Assembly: GCA_039654915.1 (NCBI GenBank)
Contig: CM077599.1
Span: 30,379,501 to 30,443,500, forward strand
Direction of reading: 5' to 3'
From: Aquilaria yunnanensis
Lineage: Eukaryota > Streptophyta > Magnoliopsida > Malvales > Thymelaeaceae
DNA length: 64,000 nt
Part shown: in pieces, positions 11,841 through 22,779 of the stretch
Layout: every line of letters starts with the position of its first letter
Numbering within the stretch: the first letter of the stretch is position 1
Notes under the pieces: generated by a model
Seen by the model: the letters and a program-made list of their open reading frames with translations, nothing else
Databases searched by the model: none
Told to the model about the DNA's origin: nothing
Translations under genes and position numbers: made by a program

Positions 11841-14132
11841 ATGGAAGACCAAGTTCTTCCTTCCCTCGTACGCCGTTACCCGGTTGCCACGTTCGGACCA
11901 ATTTAGCTTTTCGAACCGTGGCGATGAGGTTACCGTTTTCTGAGCTCAACTGAAGGCCGGACTTCGGTATCCTCCTCCGAAGATGATTTGCGACTTTTGC
12001 CAATTCCATGGCATTGCCGTAAATCAGCTTCCACCGAACTCGTACTGCTATTTTAACGCCTTCCTCTGCATGTGTGGCGTTTTCAAAATAGAACCCCACT
12101 TCATCATCTTTATGCAGTACTATAAGCTCTTCGTGGTCCCGAAGGATGGCTTTTACTTCATGCTACCTCGGGGATCAGGCAGCAAAAAGTATATGTTTAC
12201 TTTTGCCACCAAGGACAGCTGGCGAAGTGGGCTCGGGGAAGGCTGGAGATGGACGTCATAGATCCGAGGATAATGCTGACTCCCGAGTTAGCTCCCATAT
12301 TCGCGGATTTCGACAAACGTATCAGCGCCGTCTCCTACTGGGGTCCCGAGGTCCCTTCACGCTCCCTCTACCCCTTCCCCATCAATTGGAAGCTGATGAC
12401 CGAGGAGGTTCTTCGGGAGTTAGGGGTAGTGAAGGAGCACAAGACCGACCTCGAAATGCCGGCTCCTGACATCGCTGGGAAGGATTCCTGGCTGGTGCAA
12501 CTCCTTCGGGAGGAAACTACTTACGAAACTTTTTACGAGCGTAAGTTATCTCCAAATCCCTCTGTTATAATTTCACCTTGGACTCACGCTGATGTCTTCT
12601 TTCTTTTTCAGAGATGGGTGACGACACTGCTGCCTATTACAAGTCCCTTTTTCTCGGTCAAGCCGAGAAGGGCGAACAGACGAAGAAGGCCATCTCCCGA
12701 AGGCGGAAATCGTCTAGGGCTGGGCCATCTGTGGCCAAACGGGCAAAGAAGGATGCGCCTCCTCCTCTTCCAGAGATTTTCGAGGAGGCGGGCGAAGAGC
12801 CCGAGGCTGCTACTGTCCCGCCGGCCGAGGTCGCTGCCGACCTCACTGCTCAGAGTCCCACTCGTTCAGCGACTCTTCTGGATGCTTTGGTAGAAGCCCC
12901 TTCTGCCGAGGAGCACCATAGGAGCAAAGGCAAGGAAATTTCTGCCGAGGGGACTCAGGGCTCGGACGACGATGTCACCGAGGTGCCTCCAGGTTTGCTT
13001 TCTCAGACAAACTGTGATGCCTTTACTTTTTTGAACTTTGAAATTTACTTGCCTTGACCAGCTTCTTGTTTTACCGTGCAAGGGAGTCACTTACTCCGGG
13101 TTGGACAGCCGAGCACGCCCGGAAGCGAGCCCTTCGGGATGCCCGTATCCCGAAGGGGAAGATCTCGAAGGAGCCTTTCTGGTCGTTTACGGAGGACATT
13201 AATTTGTACTCCGGAGACTGCCAGCAAATGGCTAAAAAGATCTCCAAGGGGATGCTTACTGAAGCCTCCTTCAGAGCTATCGCGGAGGCTCACCCGGGCG
13301 ATGATTCCCTGGCCGCGAAACTTTCCGAGCACGCTGCCCAGGTATGTTTTGCGCATTTCCTTCATTTTTTTCCTTTGGATTTTTTCCAAGTGTTTGGCTC
13401 TCTCTTTTCTCTTTTGCCTTACTAACTTTGCCTATTTTTTTTGCAGCTGCTGGGGTATGCTGGTTTCCTCAGAGTTCGGGTGGCGAGGCAGATAGCGTTC
13501 CGAGCCTCGGCCTTAGAGGTTATAGAAAAAACTAAGGCCACGTGCTCGGAATTAGCTGCCCAGAACACGCAGCTGGCTTAAGCTGCAGAGAAGGAGATTG
13601 CCACCGTTCGGGAGGGGTTCCTGAAGGAAAAAGAAGAACTTGTGAAGGAATCCTCCCAGAAGATTTCTGACCTCGGCTCCAGGTGGCGGAGCTGATTTCA
13701 GCGAATGAAGCCTATCAAAAGTAGAAGTCAGAGTCTGAGGTTCTCCTAGCGAAGGCGCTTGCTGAGAAGGCCGCGCTTCAAGCCGAGGTCGATGCTTTGA
13801 AGAAGGAGCTGGAGAAGAAGAAGATGAAGGCATTGAAAAAGAAGGTCGCGGATCTGAAGAAGGACCTTGACGCCTTTGGTGTCGAGAAGGATAAGTCCGA
13901 CCAGATGACCAAAGTCAGTTTTCAGGACGGCTTCTGCCTTGTTCGGTACCAGGTCCTGTAGAAGTTTCCAGATCTGGACCTTTCTTTCTTGAAGGCCTTA
14001 AACATTCCCGAGGGACCTCGGTGGGCTTGGTCAAAAATTGAACACTTGAACTTGCCCCTTTCGCTCCCGGCGCCGAAGGTAGTGGAGAAGGACGCAGGAG
14101 CTGGTGGCTCCCGGGACGCCGAGATCCCTTAA
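11841..14132 (+). pseudogene. Antisense spliced ORF of the Retand-type element (Transposase_28 / putative gypsy-type transposon protein)
   Basis: A multi-exon gene runs opposite to gag-pol between pol and the 3' LTR. Exon 1 (about 11,841-12,540) encodes a segment like the 'putative gypsy type transposon' domain: LKAGLRYPP, then QFHGIAVNQLPPNSY, then YYKLF. Intron 1 is 12,541-12,611 (GTAAGT...CAG) and splicing keeps the frame (YE-Q-MGDDTAAYYKSL). Exon 2 is charged and low-complexity. Intron 2 is near 12,983-13,086 with uncertain borders. Intron 3 is 13,342-13,446 (GTATGT...TTGCAG). The last exon encodes a Lys/Glu-rich coiled coil and the tail FPDLDLSFLKAL. Decay is visible: a stop at 11,904, TGA at 11,941, a frameshift near 12,220, TAA at 13,579, TGA at 13,693, TAG near 13,960. 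The function of this family is unknown. Confidence 0.75.
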
Positions 14133-14220
14133 TTTGTTTTAGGGCCCTTTGCCTTCTTTTCCTTCTTTTTTGTACTTCTTCTTTTGGCAATCTTTTTTCT
14201 CTGTAAGCAGATTCGTCCTT

Positions 14221-14226
14221 AATAAA
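14221..14226 (+). terminator. Poly(A) signal of the antisense gene
   Basis: AATAAA lies about 90 bases after the antisense gene's final stop (14,130-14,132), followed by a T-rich stretch. The gag-pol frame ends only about 200 bases further on, coming from the other strand, so the two transcripts converge. Confidence 0.55.
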
Positions 14227-14429
14227 GATTCTTTTTTGGCTAAGTCTTTTTGTGAGATTTTTCATTTCCCGTTGTCCCGAACATGTTTGCTCAAGAGACT
14301 TCGGAAAATCAAATCTGCGCTTATTACGGCGATCGCCTTCGTGGAATTCTGGTTTGTATAATTTATACTTAAGAATTTTGTACTTAGAATATTTTTCTAA
14401 TTTGTACAATACAACTCTCCCGCAAGATC

Positions 14430-16754
14430 CTAAGCATAGAATTTTTTCAAGGCATGCGAATGCCAAGTATTTTTTAATTCTACGCCTTCGGCATCGCCGA
14501 GTTTGTACACCCCTTTTCGTACTTCGGCACGAACCAAATAAGGACCTTCCCACTTTGCGCAAAATACTCCGTGGGATGGCCTTCGGGGTCCGAATTCAGC
14601 CTTTCGGAGAACAAGGTCTCCTTTCTTTATTCCCTTTGGCCTGGCGCGTAAGTTTATAGCCGTGGCCATTCGTTTCTGAAAAGTTTTTCTTCTCAACTTG
14701 GCTATTTCCCTGTGTTCACCGACGAGGTCGAGCTTGGCTGTTAGTCCGAGGTCATTTCCACTTTCATCAAATACTTGCACTCGTACCGATGGTCGCACTA
14801 CCTCGATTGGGATGATGGCCTCTGTACCGAAAACGAGTGAAAAATGCATTTCCCCTGTGGCTCTTCGGGGTGTTGTTCGGTAGCTCCATAATATGCTTTG
14901 GAGCTCTCCTGGCCATTTCCCTTTCGCTTCCCCCAGTCTCTTTTTCAGACCATCTTTTATGGTCCTATTAGATACTTCTACCTGCCCATTACTTTGGGGG
15001 TGAGCTACTAGGGCGAAGTGCATTTTTGTCCCGAGGTCGCTAATAAATTCCTGGAATCCTTTGTCTATAAACTGGGATCCATTATCAGCTACTAGTACCC
15101 TTGGTATGCCAAATCTGCACACGATATTCTTCCATACGAACTTCTGCACTTCTTTTGCCGAGATAGTAGCCAAGGGTTCTGCCTCGACCCATTTGGAGAA
15201 ATAATCTATCGCTACCACGCAGAACTTCACGCCCCCAGGTGCCGTTGGGAGCGGTCCTATGAGGTCTATGCCCCAAACTGCGAAGGGCCAGGGATAGTCA
15301 GCCGAAGTCACCATTTCCGAGGGTGCCCTCTGGATATTCGCGTGTCTTTGGCAACTACCACATTTCTGGACAAATTGCCTAGCGTCCTTTCTTAGGGTAA
15401 GCCAAAAGTACCCTTGGCGAAGTAATACTGCTGCCAGGGCGTCGGTTCCAATGTGTGAACCACAAGCGCCTTCGTGAACTTCTTCGAGGATTACTTCAGT
15501 ATCCTCTTCGCCAACGCATCTCTGTAATGGATTTACATATCCCTGCCGATACAACTCTTCGCCAATTAGGAAGAATCGACCGAAGCGGCTTCGAACTTTC
15601 GCGGCTTCACTAGGGTCTTCGGGGAGTACATTGTCTGTGATATACCTCTTTATTGGGGCCTTCCAGCTTTTTCCCGAAGTTGCTATGCTCAGTATTGCAA
15701 TGCTCGGTCTGTTTAGTACTTCGGTGCATGTTTTCGACTTTGCCAAGCAGTTTGCTTCGGCATTATCCCGTCGAGGTATGTTTTCAATTTTTACGATGTC
15801 GAACTCCCGAATGAGCTTTGCTACCAATTCATGGTATTTTGCTAAGGTTGGATCCTTCGTCCCATAGTCCCCTGCTGTTTGCCGAACTATCAGTTGGGAA
15901 TCGCTGTGGGCTTTTAGATTTCTCACGCCAATTTTTCTGGCTAGGCGCAATCCTACTATGAGGGCTTCATACTCAGCCACATTATTGGTGACGTGAAAGC
16001 TAAACTTGATAGCCTTTATTACCGCTAGGCCTTCGGGACCTCTGATAACTACCCCCGCTCCCTGGTGTTCGGACCCCGAGGCTCCATCAACATACAAAGT
16101 CCACTCTGGCTCACCTTCGTTTGGATCCGGATGGCTGTCCTCGATGGTGGGTACTTCGGCAATGAAGTCTGCCAGAGCTTGAGCTTTTATGGCTCTTCGA
16201 GGTTCATAAGTGATTTCGTGTTCGCCAAGCTCTATACACCATTTGGAAAGCCTTCCCGAATGATCAACCTTTCTCATGACATCGCGCAGGGGTAGACTGC
16301 TTCGGACGATGATAGGGTGAGCCTGAAAGTATGGTCGCAGCCTTCTTCCTGCTAGTACCAAGGCATATATAGCTTTTTGCAACAAAGGATATCTGACTTC
16401 GGCACCATGCAGAGACTTGCTTACATAATAGACCGGCCATTGCTTCGGCCCTTCCTCTTTTAACAGGACCGAACTCACTGCTTTTTCTGTGACGGCGAGG
16501 TATAACACAAGGGGCTCTCCCTCGCAAGGTTGCCGCAGAGTGTGCAGGCGGGCTAGACAGACTTTGAGTTCTTCCCAGGCCTTTTGGCAGTCCTCATTCC
16601 AAGGGTGATCACCACTCCCGAGGTTGCCTTCCTTTTTTGCGGCCTTTGTGAGCACTTTGAAGAATGCTCGGCATCGGTCTCCATACCTGGAAATAAACCT
16701 GCTAAGAGAGGTTATCCTTCCAGTGAGTCTTTGTACATCTTTTATTGTGATGGG
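14430..16754 (-). pseudogene. pol: Pol C-terminal part: RNase H, archaeal-type RNase H, integrase
   Basis: This open segment follows the TGA at 16,755-16,757 and has no internal stop. In order it holds the Ty3-type RNase H (from WNEDCQKAWEEL, with YYVSKSLHGAE), then a second RNase H of archaeal type (LYVDGASG, NVAEYEALI, AHSDSQLIV), the mark of Tat elements. The integrase follows with an H-H-C-C zinc-binding part (HEGACGSHIG...CGSCQRH). Its catalytic acidic residues lie in WGIDLIGPLP, VADNGSQF and NGQVEVSNRT. The end (ELKNTWHSHALKKFYA) is the usual C-terminus and there is no chromodomain. These enzymes remove the RNA template and insert the cDNA. All visible catalytic residues are present; the segment is cut off only by the upstream stop. 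Confidence 0.9.
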
Positions 16755-17021
16755 AGTTCAAAATTCAAGTAGAGCCTTAATCTTTTCTGGGTTAGCATCA
16801 ATGCCTCTTTCTGACACCATGTACCCAAGAAACTTTCCCGAGGTTACGCCGAAGATGCACTTCTCGGGATTAAGGCGGATCCCGAAGGTTCTGAGTTGGT
16901 GGAAAGTTTCCTTTAGGTCTGCGACGTGGTCGCTAGGCAGCTTACTTTTGACTATCATGTCATCGACGTAGACTTCCATATTCCTCCCTATTTGGTCGTT
17001 AAAGACCTTGCTCATCAACCT
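16755..17021 (-). pseudogene. pol: Reverse transcriptase middle part, between two nonsense codons
   Basis: Same frame as the neighbouring segments. It carries the RT catalytic box VYVDDMIVKS and the connecting GKFLGYMVSERGID block. It is bounded by TAG (17,022-17,024) upstream and TGA (16,755-16,757) downstream. Each differs from a sense codon by one C-to-T transition (CAG, CGA). Nothing else looks damaged. Confidence 0.9.
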
Positions 17022-18317
17022 CTAGTAGGTAGCTCCTGCATTCTTGAGCCCGAAAGGCATTCTGACGTAACAATACGTTCCCCCCTCGGTGATGAAGGCA
17101 GTTTTCTCCTCATCTTCGGGGTCCATCCTTATTTGATGATATCCGCTGAAGGCGTCTAAGAAACTTAGGAGCCTGAATTCGGCAGTTGAGTCTACCAATT
17201 GGTCTATCGGTGGGAGAGGATATGAGTCTTTCGGGCAAGCATCGTTCAAGTTTCTAAAGTCGATGCACATCCGGAGCTTACTGCTTCCTTCTTTTATGGC
17301 AATAACCACGTTGTTTAACCATTCGGGGTACTTGACCTCCCTGATGACATCAGCATTCAACAGGCGTTGGACTTCCATTTTGACAAAGTCACTTTTATAG
17401 GCTGAGATGCCTCGTTTCTTTTGCTGGACAGGTTTTGCTTCCGGACTTACTCTAAGGCTATGCTGTATTATGCTAGGGTTTACCCCTGGCATATCTTTCG
17501 GCGAGTAGGCAAACAGGTCTTTATTTATCAGCAGAAAAGATATACGTTTTTTCTTGTCACCTTCGGCCAAGTTCTTCCCTATTCGGGTACTTTGGCCTGG
17601 GACAAGTTCTACTTTTTCCATTTCTACTTTCAGGGGATCTTCTGCCTCGTCCTCTTTTGGTGCCTTTGCCTCCATTGTTTGTGCGAAGTTGTTTACCGGA
17701 GCTTTTCGTGCCCTGACGAACACCTTCCTCACTTCGCCCTGATCTATGAAGATTTCCGCATCTCCATCCTTGGTGGCGAAAGTGACAATTAAGTACTTCA
17801 CATCAGGGCGAATGTGCAGATTTCCCTGTGTCTGTTTTCCAAAGATGACGTTGTACGATGAAGGGACATCCATGACAATGAACCTCGCCATTGTGGAGGC
17901 GAATAATTCGGCCGTCCCATCTACCGAAGTCCCTTTTAGCATTAAGGGGAGGTCGATCCATCCGAGGACAGGCAGTTCGGATGGTCCTACCCCGAAAGTA
18001 GGCAAGGTAAGGGGCTTGAGGTCACTGCTGGATATGCCCAAGTTCGGCAGTAAATGTGAAAACAGGACGTCGGTGTTTGATCCATCGTCAAGCAACACTC
18101 TCTTGACGTCCCAATTTCCTATCCTCGCCATGATCAACAGCGGATCGTCATGGGGAAAGATGACGGCGGAACCATCCTTGCGGGCCAGTTTTTTTGTCGG
18201 ACTCTGATATTCCATGACTGCTATTTCTCTGGCCTTCCTCTTTCTTTCCAAGGATGGGAGCCCCGTCGTGATTGTTTGTATTATTCCTGCCGGAGGTGGA
18301 GAGCGCCTTTTCGGGCT
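17022..18317 (-). pseudogene. pol: Protease and N-terminal half of reverse transcriptase
   Basis: The aspartic protease site reads VLLDDGSNTDVLF (about 18,060-18,100), the Tat form of the D-S/T-G motif. The RT follows with RMCIDFRNLNDACPKDSYPLP, then LDAFSGYHQI and MPFGLKNAGATY, where the frame meets TAG. The frame is the same as gag; the only gag/pol break is the TGA at 18,318-18,320, so gag-pol was one polyprotein. The protease would release the capsid and enzymes. Confidence 0.9.
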
Positions 18318-19538
18318 TCAGTTCCTCCGCCTGTCGGAGTCGTAGTCCTCATCCTCCGCCTTTCCTTCCTCCTCCTTTTTCCCTTTCGGGGAGGGCATCC
18401 GCAGATAACGCCGAAGTTGGCCCAGTTTTATTAGCGACTCTATATACTTCTTCAATTGAAAGCAGTATTCAGTGTCGTGGCCGTGGTCGCGGTGAAACTG
18501 GCAGAACTTCTTCATATTCTTCTTATTATCAGCAGTCATGGCTCCTGGCCGCTGAATCTGAGTCCCCTGTCTTTCCGTTGTCATGAGGATGTTGGTCCTT
18601 GTGGTGTTTAGAGGTGTGAAAATTGGGGGTTTCCTTCCCCTCATCCTCCGAGGTCGGCCTTCCTGTTCGGTTGGGTACCGGGTTTGCTGGTTGGACCCTT
18701 CGGCCCGAGTGTGATCGGACTTCGGTCCACCCATTCTCAGTTCTTCGGCCGTCATGTGCTGTTTGGCCCTTCGGTAAAATTCGCCAAGCGTGTCCGAGGG
18801 GTCTTTGGAGAACTCGTAAAACAGCTGTGAATCTCTCCGAAGGCCCCGCGTCACGGCGAGAATGCGTATTTCAGGCCAAAAGTCTGGGACGCTCAAGGCT
18901 TCTCTGTTGAACCTCTCGACATAGTCGCGGATGGTTTCTCCATTTCTTTGTGCTATGTCGAACATTTGGACAGGCATCTTCGCCGTTGGCCGACTTCCAA
19001 TAAATTGCTGCGTGAAGGCCGCGGATAACTCCTGGAATTCTGTGATGGTTCCTGGAGCTAATGAATTATACCACACAGTTGCTGGTCCTGTGAGGGTGCC
19101 CTCGAAACATTTGCACAAGGTAGCGTCGTCGGCACCGTGCATCATCATGCTGCGTCTGTACTTAGTCAGATGGGCCTGTGGATCAGTGCGGCCATCATAA
19201 GTTTCGAGCCAAGGTACTCTGAAGTCGCCAGGCATGGCAGCCTCAACTATGGCTTGAGTGAACAGGGACTCATCCCCACAAAAGGTTTCAGACAGCCTGG
19301 CCCAGACGGGCTTGTGGACTACTTGTTTTTCTACCGTGTCTAGTCTTGCTAGTATCCTCTCCATAAGGATCATGGCACTAGGTTCTTCCTCCGGGAAGGG
19401 AGATTGTCGGCGTCTCTTCGGGGAGCGAGTTCGGCGTTGGGGGGACAGGGACCTCACCTCAGGCGACGAGATCCTTCGGTGTGGGACTTCGGGTCGCCTG
19501 GACTTAGCTCGTCCTGTAAGTCGTGGCCCGAAGGGCAT
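18318..19538 (-). CDS. gag: Gag of the Retand-type element
   Basis: A 406-residue open frame starts at ATG 19,538-19,536, with an in-frame stop 21 bases upstream confirming the start. The N-terminus is Arg/Ser/Pro-rich. A retrotransposon gag capsid domain spans roughly residues 95-260 (MPGDFRVPWLETYDGRTDP..., VWYNSLAPGTI, YVERFNREAL). Near the C-terminus residues 346-359 form a CxxxHxxxGHxTxxC knuckle typical of Tat gag, followed by IESLIKLGQLRRYL. It forms the cytoplasmic virus-like particle that packages the RNA. It ends in TGA, one transition from CGA, after which the same frame continues into protease, so the natural product was probably a gag-pol polyprotein. Confidence 0.9.
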   Translation of the reverse strand: MPFGPRLTGRAKSRRPEVPHRRISSPEVRSLSPQRRTRSPKRRRQSPFPEEEPSAMILMERILARLDTVEKQVVHKPVWARLSETFCGDESLFTQAIVEAAMPGDFRVPWLETYDGRTDPQAHLTKYRRSMMMHGADDATLCKCFEGTLTGPATVWYNSLAPGTITEFQELSAAFTQQFIGSRPTAKMPVQMFDIAQRNGETIRDYVERFNREALSVPDFWPEIRILAVTRGLRRDSQLFYEFSKDPSDTLGEFYRRAKQHMTAEELRMGGPKSDHTRAEGSNQQTRYPTEQEGRPRRMRGRKPPIFTPLNTTRTNILMTTERQGTQIQRPGAMTADNKKNMKKFCQFHRDHGHDTEYCFQLKKYIESLIKLGQLRRYLRMPSPKGKKEEEGKAEDEDYDSDRRRN

Positions 19539-19875
19539 ATTTTCTGTTGAAGACTCCTAACGCCCATCTCCGCTTCCCGAACTACGGTGGGTCGGTTCGG
19601 GGCTTCTCTCTCAAGGGCGTGCTGGCGAGGGAGGCCTTTGGGCCTGAGTCTGTTGCGGCCACCTTCGGTCTATCTGCTGTGTCATTTCAGCTACAACAGA
19701 ACGTTGAAAGTCGCGCAGGAAACTCATGGTTACGATCAGAGGACGCTCTTCCTCCAACGTGGATGTCCCTGGAAGGGTTTGCTCAGTGGCCGGTTGAGTT
19801 TCAGGCGCGGACGGGGACTTCAGGAGTCCCTTGTCCTTTGAACGCCGAGTTTCAACAACGGCGACCTCAGAGTGC

Positions 19876-19894
19876 CTTCCCAAAGACGGCGCCA
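19876..19894 (-). promoter_or_regulatory. Primer binding site
   Basis: Minus-strand TGGCGCCGTCTTTGGGAAG starts two bases inside the 5' LTR. The TGGCGCCGT start fits a tRNA with 3' end ACGGCGCCA, an Asp- or Arg-type primer as used by many plant gypsy elements. I cannot decide which tRNA without a comparison. Confidence 0.8.
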
Positions 19895-19896
19895 AA

Positions 19897-20750
19897 TGAT
19901 GCCCCGAGGCATCCTCGTTAAATGACATTGTAACTTCTGGAGGGACTTCCTGAGAGGGAGAATGCCTGGATCCCAGATTTCCCAGAGGGGTGTGCCTGAA
20001 AAGCTCAGAAGAGAGGGTTAGGAGGTCCCCAGAGTGTTTTTCCGGGGAGGAGCCTCCGACGACCAAGTCAGTGTCTTGAGAAGGTGAAGGGGGAGCACTA
20101 AAGGTTTTAGAGGCCTTGCCTGTTTGCGTCTTCTCAAGGAGGAGGAGTCGAACTGTTTGCCAGGGTCTGTTCCCTGGTGTTTATAGAAGTGCCCAGCCCG
20201 TTTAGATGACGACACGTGTTCGGTCGGATGTTCTCTGAGTTTCTGGGTGTAGGGGACAAGTAGCCGGTGGCAGGCTCCTTGAGCCTTGAACCGAGATAAG
20301 TCATGACAAGACCTAGACGGCGTCGGCGTGTCAGACTGCCGTTTGGGGCGGCATGTAATGCTTGTGGGCAACATGTCAGAGGCTCCTTAAATGCTCATGC
20401 CGTACTCCCGAGGTCCTCTGGGCGAGGTCGTCCTTTGGTATGGATGCCCTTCTTTGGGAGTTATGCTCGTAGTTCGGGGAGTCCTTTAGTTCGGTGGTTC
20501 TGCCTTCGGAGGATTCTCTCCTGCTTGTAAGGGCCTCTATCCCGAAGGCGATCTGTTTGGTCCCCCGAAGGAGCTGGTAACGTTTTTGGAGTTCCTGAGG
20601 TATTAGCCGAAGTCCCGAGTTCGACACGTCTTGACTTTGCTCCTTTCGAGGTCAGTGATAGTGCCTCCTTCAGGTGACATTAAGCTCTCCGGTTACCTTG
20701 TTTTCGGCAGGAGGCACGGGGTGAAAGAGGCGATAGTCCTTCGGCTATTA
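19897..20750 (-). repeat. 5' LTR of the Retand-type element
   Basis: It pairs with 10,246-11,099 over its full 854 bases. In element orientation it begins TAATAGCC (the other copy begins TGATAGCC), so the terminal TG has decayed here. GGGAA follows at 20,751. This copy would have driven gag-pol. Confidence 0.95.
20180..20186 (-). promoter_or_regulatory. LTR TATA box (5' LTR copy)
   Basis: Minus-strand CTATAAA is conserved between both LTRs. A second TTATAA in the 3' LTR (near 10,875) is TTACAA in this LTR, which argues that CTATAAA is the functional box. Confidence 0.6.
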
Positions 20751-20755
20751 GGGAA

Positions 20756-21690
20756 GAGATTCAAGGTGGGCTTGTGAACCTGATTGGGCTGAATGCTCCA
20801 GTCAATAATGACCCAGCCACGAATATACTACATCCAGATCTGCTACCTAATCAAGTCAGCTCATTGGAGGGTGTTCAAGCTGAGGCCCATAATGGTCCAT
20901 TGAACTTTAATAATCCAATTAATCTACTTCAAAATGTTGATGGATTAGAATTTGAATCTTATCTGATTTCTCCATCTAGTAGCAATTCTTAAGCAGATAA
21001 GAGCTTCATTAATGGCATATTTGATTTAGCAGGGAATTTATCAGATGCTTCCAGCCTAGTTGTTGTGACTAAACTAATTAAAGCTAATTCTCCTCCTTCT
21101 TTTCCTTCTTTGCGTGCGTAAGGAAATCTTGATATCATTCAGCCTTATCCCCAACCGTACTTTAAAAATAAACTCTTTCTAGATAGTGGCATCATGTGTT
21201 GGAGATGAATGACCCTTTTGGGAAAGAGGCCTTTGATTTCATCTCCAAATAAGGAAACAACAAGCCTCCAAATTGAAAGGGAGGCGGTTCCAAGATCCCC
21301 TTCTCCTGATGAATTCAGGTAACTGTCTCAACTTTTTTATTAACTTCGAGAAGTGAGATCGCTAAAATGACTTTGCTATACCTCTATCTTATATCTAGGT
21401 CCAGTAGTTTATGTCTCTTCAGGACCCCATCTAGATGATCAAAAGTGTATGACACCACTCGGGAAAAAAAGATGGGAGGCAAGGGACATCAACTTCAAGG
21501 CTCCATTCAAAATGCATAAATTACTTCTATTTTATTTCATATTTGGTGTTGATCAGGTATCTGCTCTGCTACTTAATGAGGACATTGTCGTTGAAGATGA
21601 TTTTCTGGCTATTCAATTGGCAATTCTCTATGACCTTTTTGGCTATGAATTGTCTCTAGACAGAGAATCTGAGGATAGGCTTTAGGTGGT
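20756..21690 (+). pseudogene. LINE ORF1 C-terminal remnant
   Basis: Sequence resumes in the same LINE reading as before the gypsy insertion: EYLGE on the left, then EIQGGLVNLIGLNAPVNN on the right of the GGGAA copy. A 72-residue frame (20,774-20,992) is Asn/Pro/Ser-rich, as ORF1 tails often are. Further fragments run to about 21,690 with stops. I do not recognise a named domain in this part. Confidence 0.5.
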
Positions 21691-21739
21691 TGGCCCTCCT
21701 CAAACCCTCAAGAAGCCAAGAAAATTATTAGTCTGAACT

Positions 21740-22480
21740 TTCATTTATTTGGTTGTGCTGCCACAGTTCATTATGTTTGTAACTTTTTCCAATCCAATTA
21801 TCTGAATTTATCCTTCCTAATGGAAATGAAAATTAGTGGTTTATGATGCTACTCTAGAGTTTAATTCTTGTGGCTTTTCAAATGTTGGTTTTATCAATAG
21901 TCATGGATGTAAAGAAAGTTAGTGGGTTAGTTGGAATAATTCTATCTCCTGTTCTATTTTGTTTATGACTCAAAATTTTATGTTGCTCAAAATCCAAGAT
22001 AAGTTTAGAAATGATTGGCTAGTACGATTGGTGTATAAGAATCTTGTTTTGAATCTCCATATGGCCACAAAGAATGAAATCAAAAGTGAAATTTCTTGTT
22101 ACTCTAATCCTATCATTCTAATTGCAGACTTTAATTAAGTCCTCAACTCTTTAGAAAAAGATAGAGAAAAACTCTGATAAATGCCTAGGTGCTAATTACT
22201 TGATGAATTTCCTAGATGATCTCACTTTTACCCTCATTATATGTCATGGACTAAAATTCTCATGGACAAATGGGCAAATTGGTGAAAGTGCAATGTCTAA
22301 AATCTTGCATAAGGCTTATGCCTCTATGGACTGGCTCAATCTAATGCATAATGCGATATTGTAGAATATATTTACTCAAGTTTCAAATCATGCCCCTTTG
22401 ATATTGTAGATAGCCCCTACACTAAAAAATTCTATAACAGGCCATATCATTTTGAAACATTCTGGTTAATTATGGTTACT
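21740..22480 (+). pseudogene. LINE ORF2 endonuclease remnant
   Basis: Scattered over three frames are phrases expected of an AP-type endonuclease in plant L1: a METK-like block, MLLKIQDKFRNDWLVRLVYKN, the core LIADFN, FSWTNGQ, a SMDWLN-like block and PYHFETFW. The enzyme would nick target DNA to prime reverse transcription. Many stops and indels make it dead. Confidence 0.6.
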
Positions 22481-22779
22481 ATGAACAAATTTTGAAGAAA
22501 ATCTAGGAAAAGCTTCATAATGGCTCATTTATGTACCAATTTGCTTCCAAGTGCAAAGAAGCATTACCAGCTCTTAAAAGTTAAAATATAAATCATATTG
22601 GAGATTTACCGTGCAAGATAAGTATAGCCCAGCATGATCTTACCCACTTTCAATTCAACCCAGATCTTACATCTATTTTTTATAAGATTTGTCCAACCTA
22701 GGACATTTTATTTAGCCTGCTTCATGGATTAAAAGTGTAAATGGGCTTAAAAGGCCAGATTAAAATGGTTTGCTCTTGG

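Larger units (their letters stand above)
10246..20750 (-). mobile_element. Complete Tat/Retand-type Ty3/gypsy LTR retrotransposon
   Basis: Two 854-bp direct repeats (10,246-11,099 and 19,897-20,750) bound the element. They are flanked by the identical 5-bp target duplication GGGAA at 10,241-10,245 and 20,751-20,755. Coding runs on the minus strand: LTR, PBS, gag, protease, RT, RNase H, second archaeal-type RNase H, integrase, PPT, LTR. The dual RNase H, the lack of a chromodomain and the extra antisense gene next to the 3' LTR place it in the non-chromoviral Tat lineage, closest in layout to Retand/Grande-type elements. Hand alignment gives about 41 differences and no length change between LTRs, so insertion was fairly recent. 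It landed in LINE ORF1. The element is visibly richer in G+C than its surroundings. Confidence 0.95.

Noticed and set aside
13915..14562. 215-codon minus-strand frame downstream of pol
   Set aside because: It overlaps the pol end in another frame and runs opposite the antisense gene's last exon; Lys/Arg-rich shadow.
14252..14659. Plus-strand open frame of 135 codons overlapping the end of pol
   Set aside because: It is the antisense shadow of the integrase C-terminus; the minus-strand frame carries recognisable protein.
18623..19560. Several plus-strand open frames across gag
   Set aside because: They lie opposite a clear gag protein, have no domain, and arise from the GC-rich composition.
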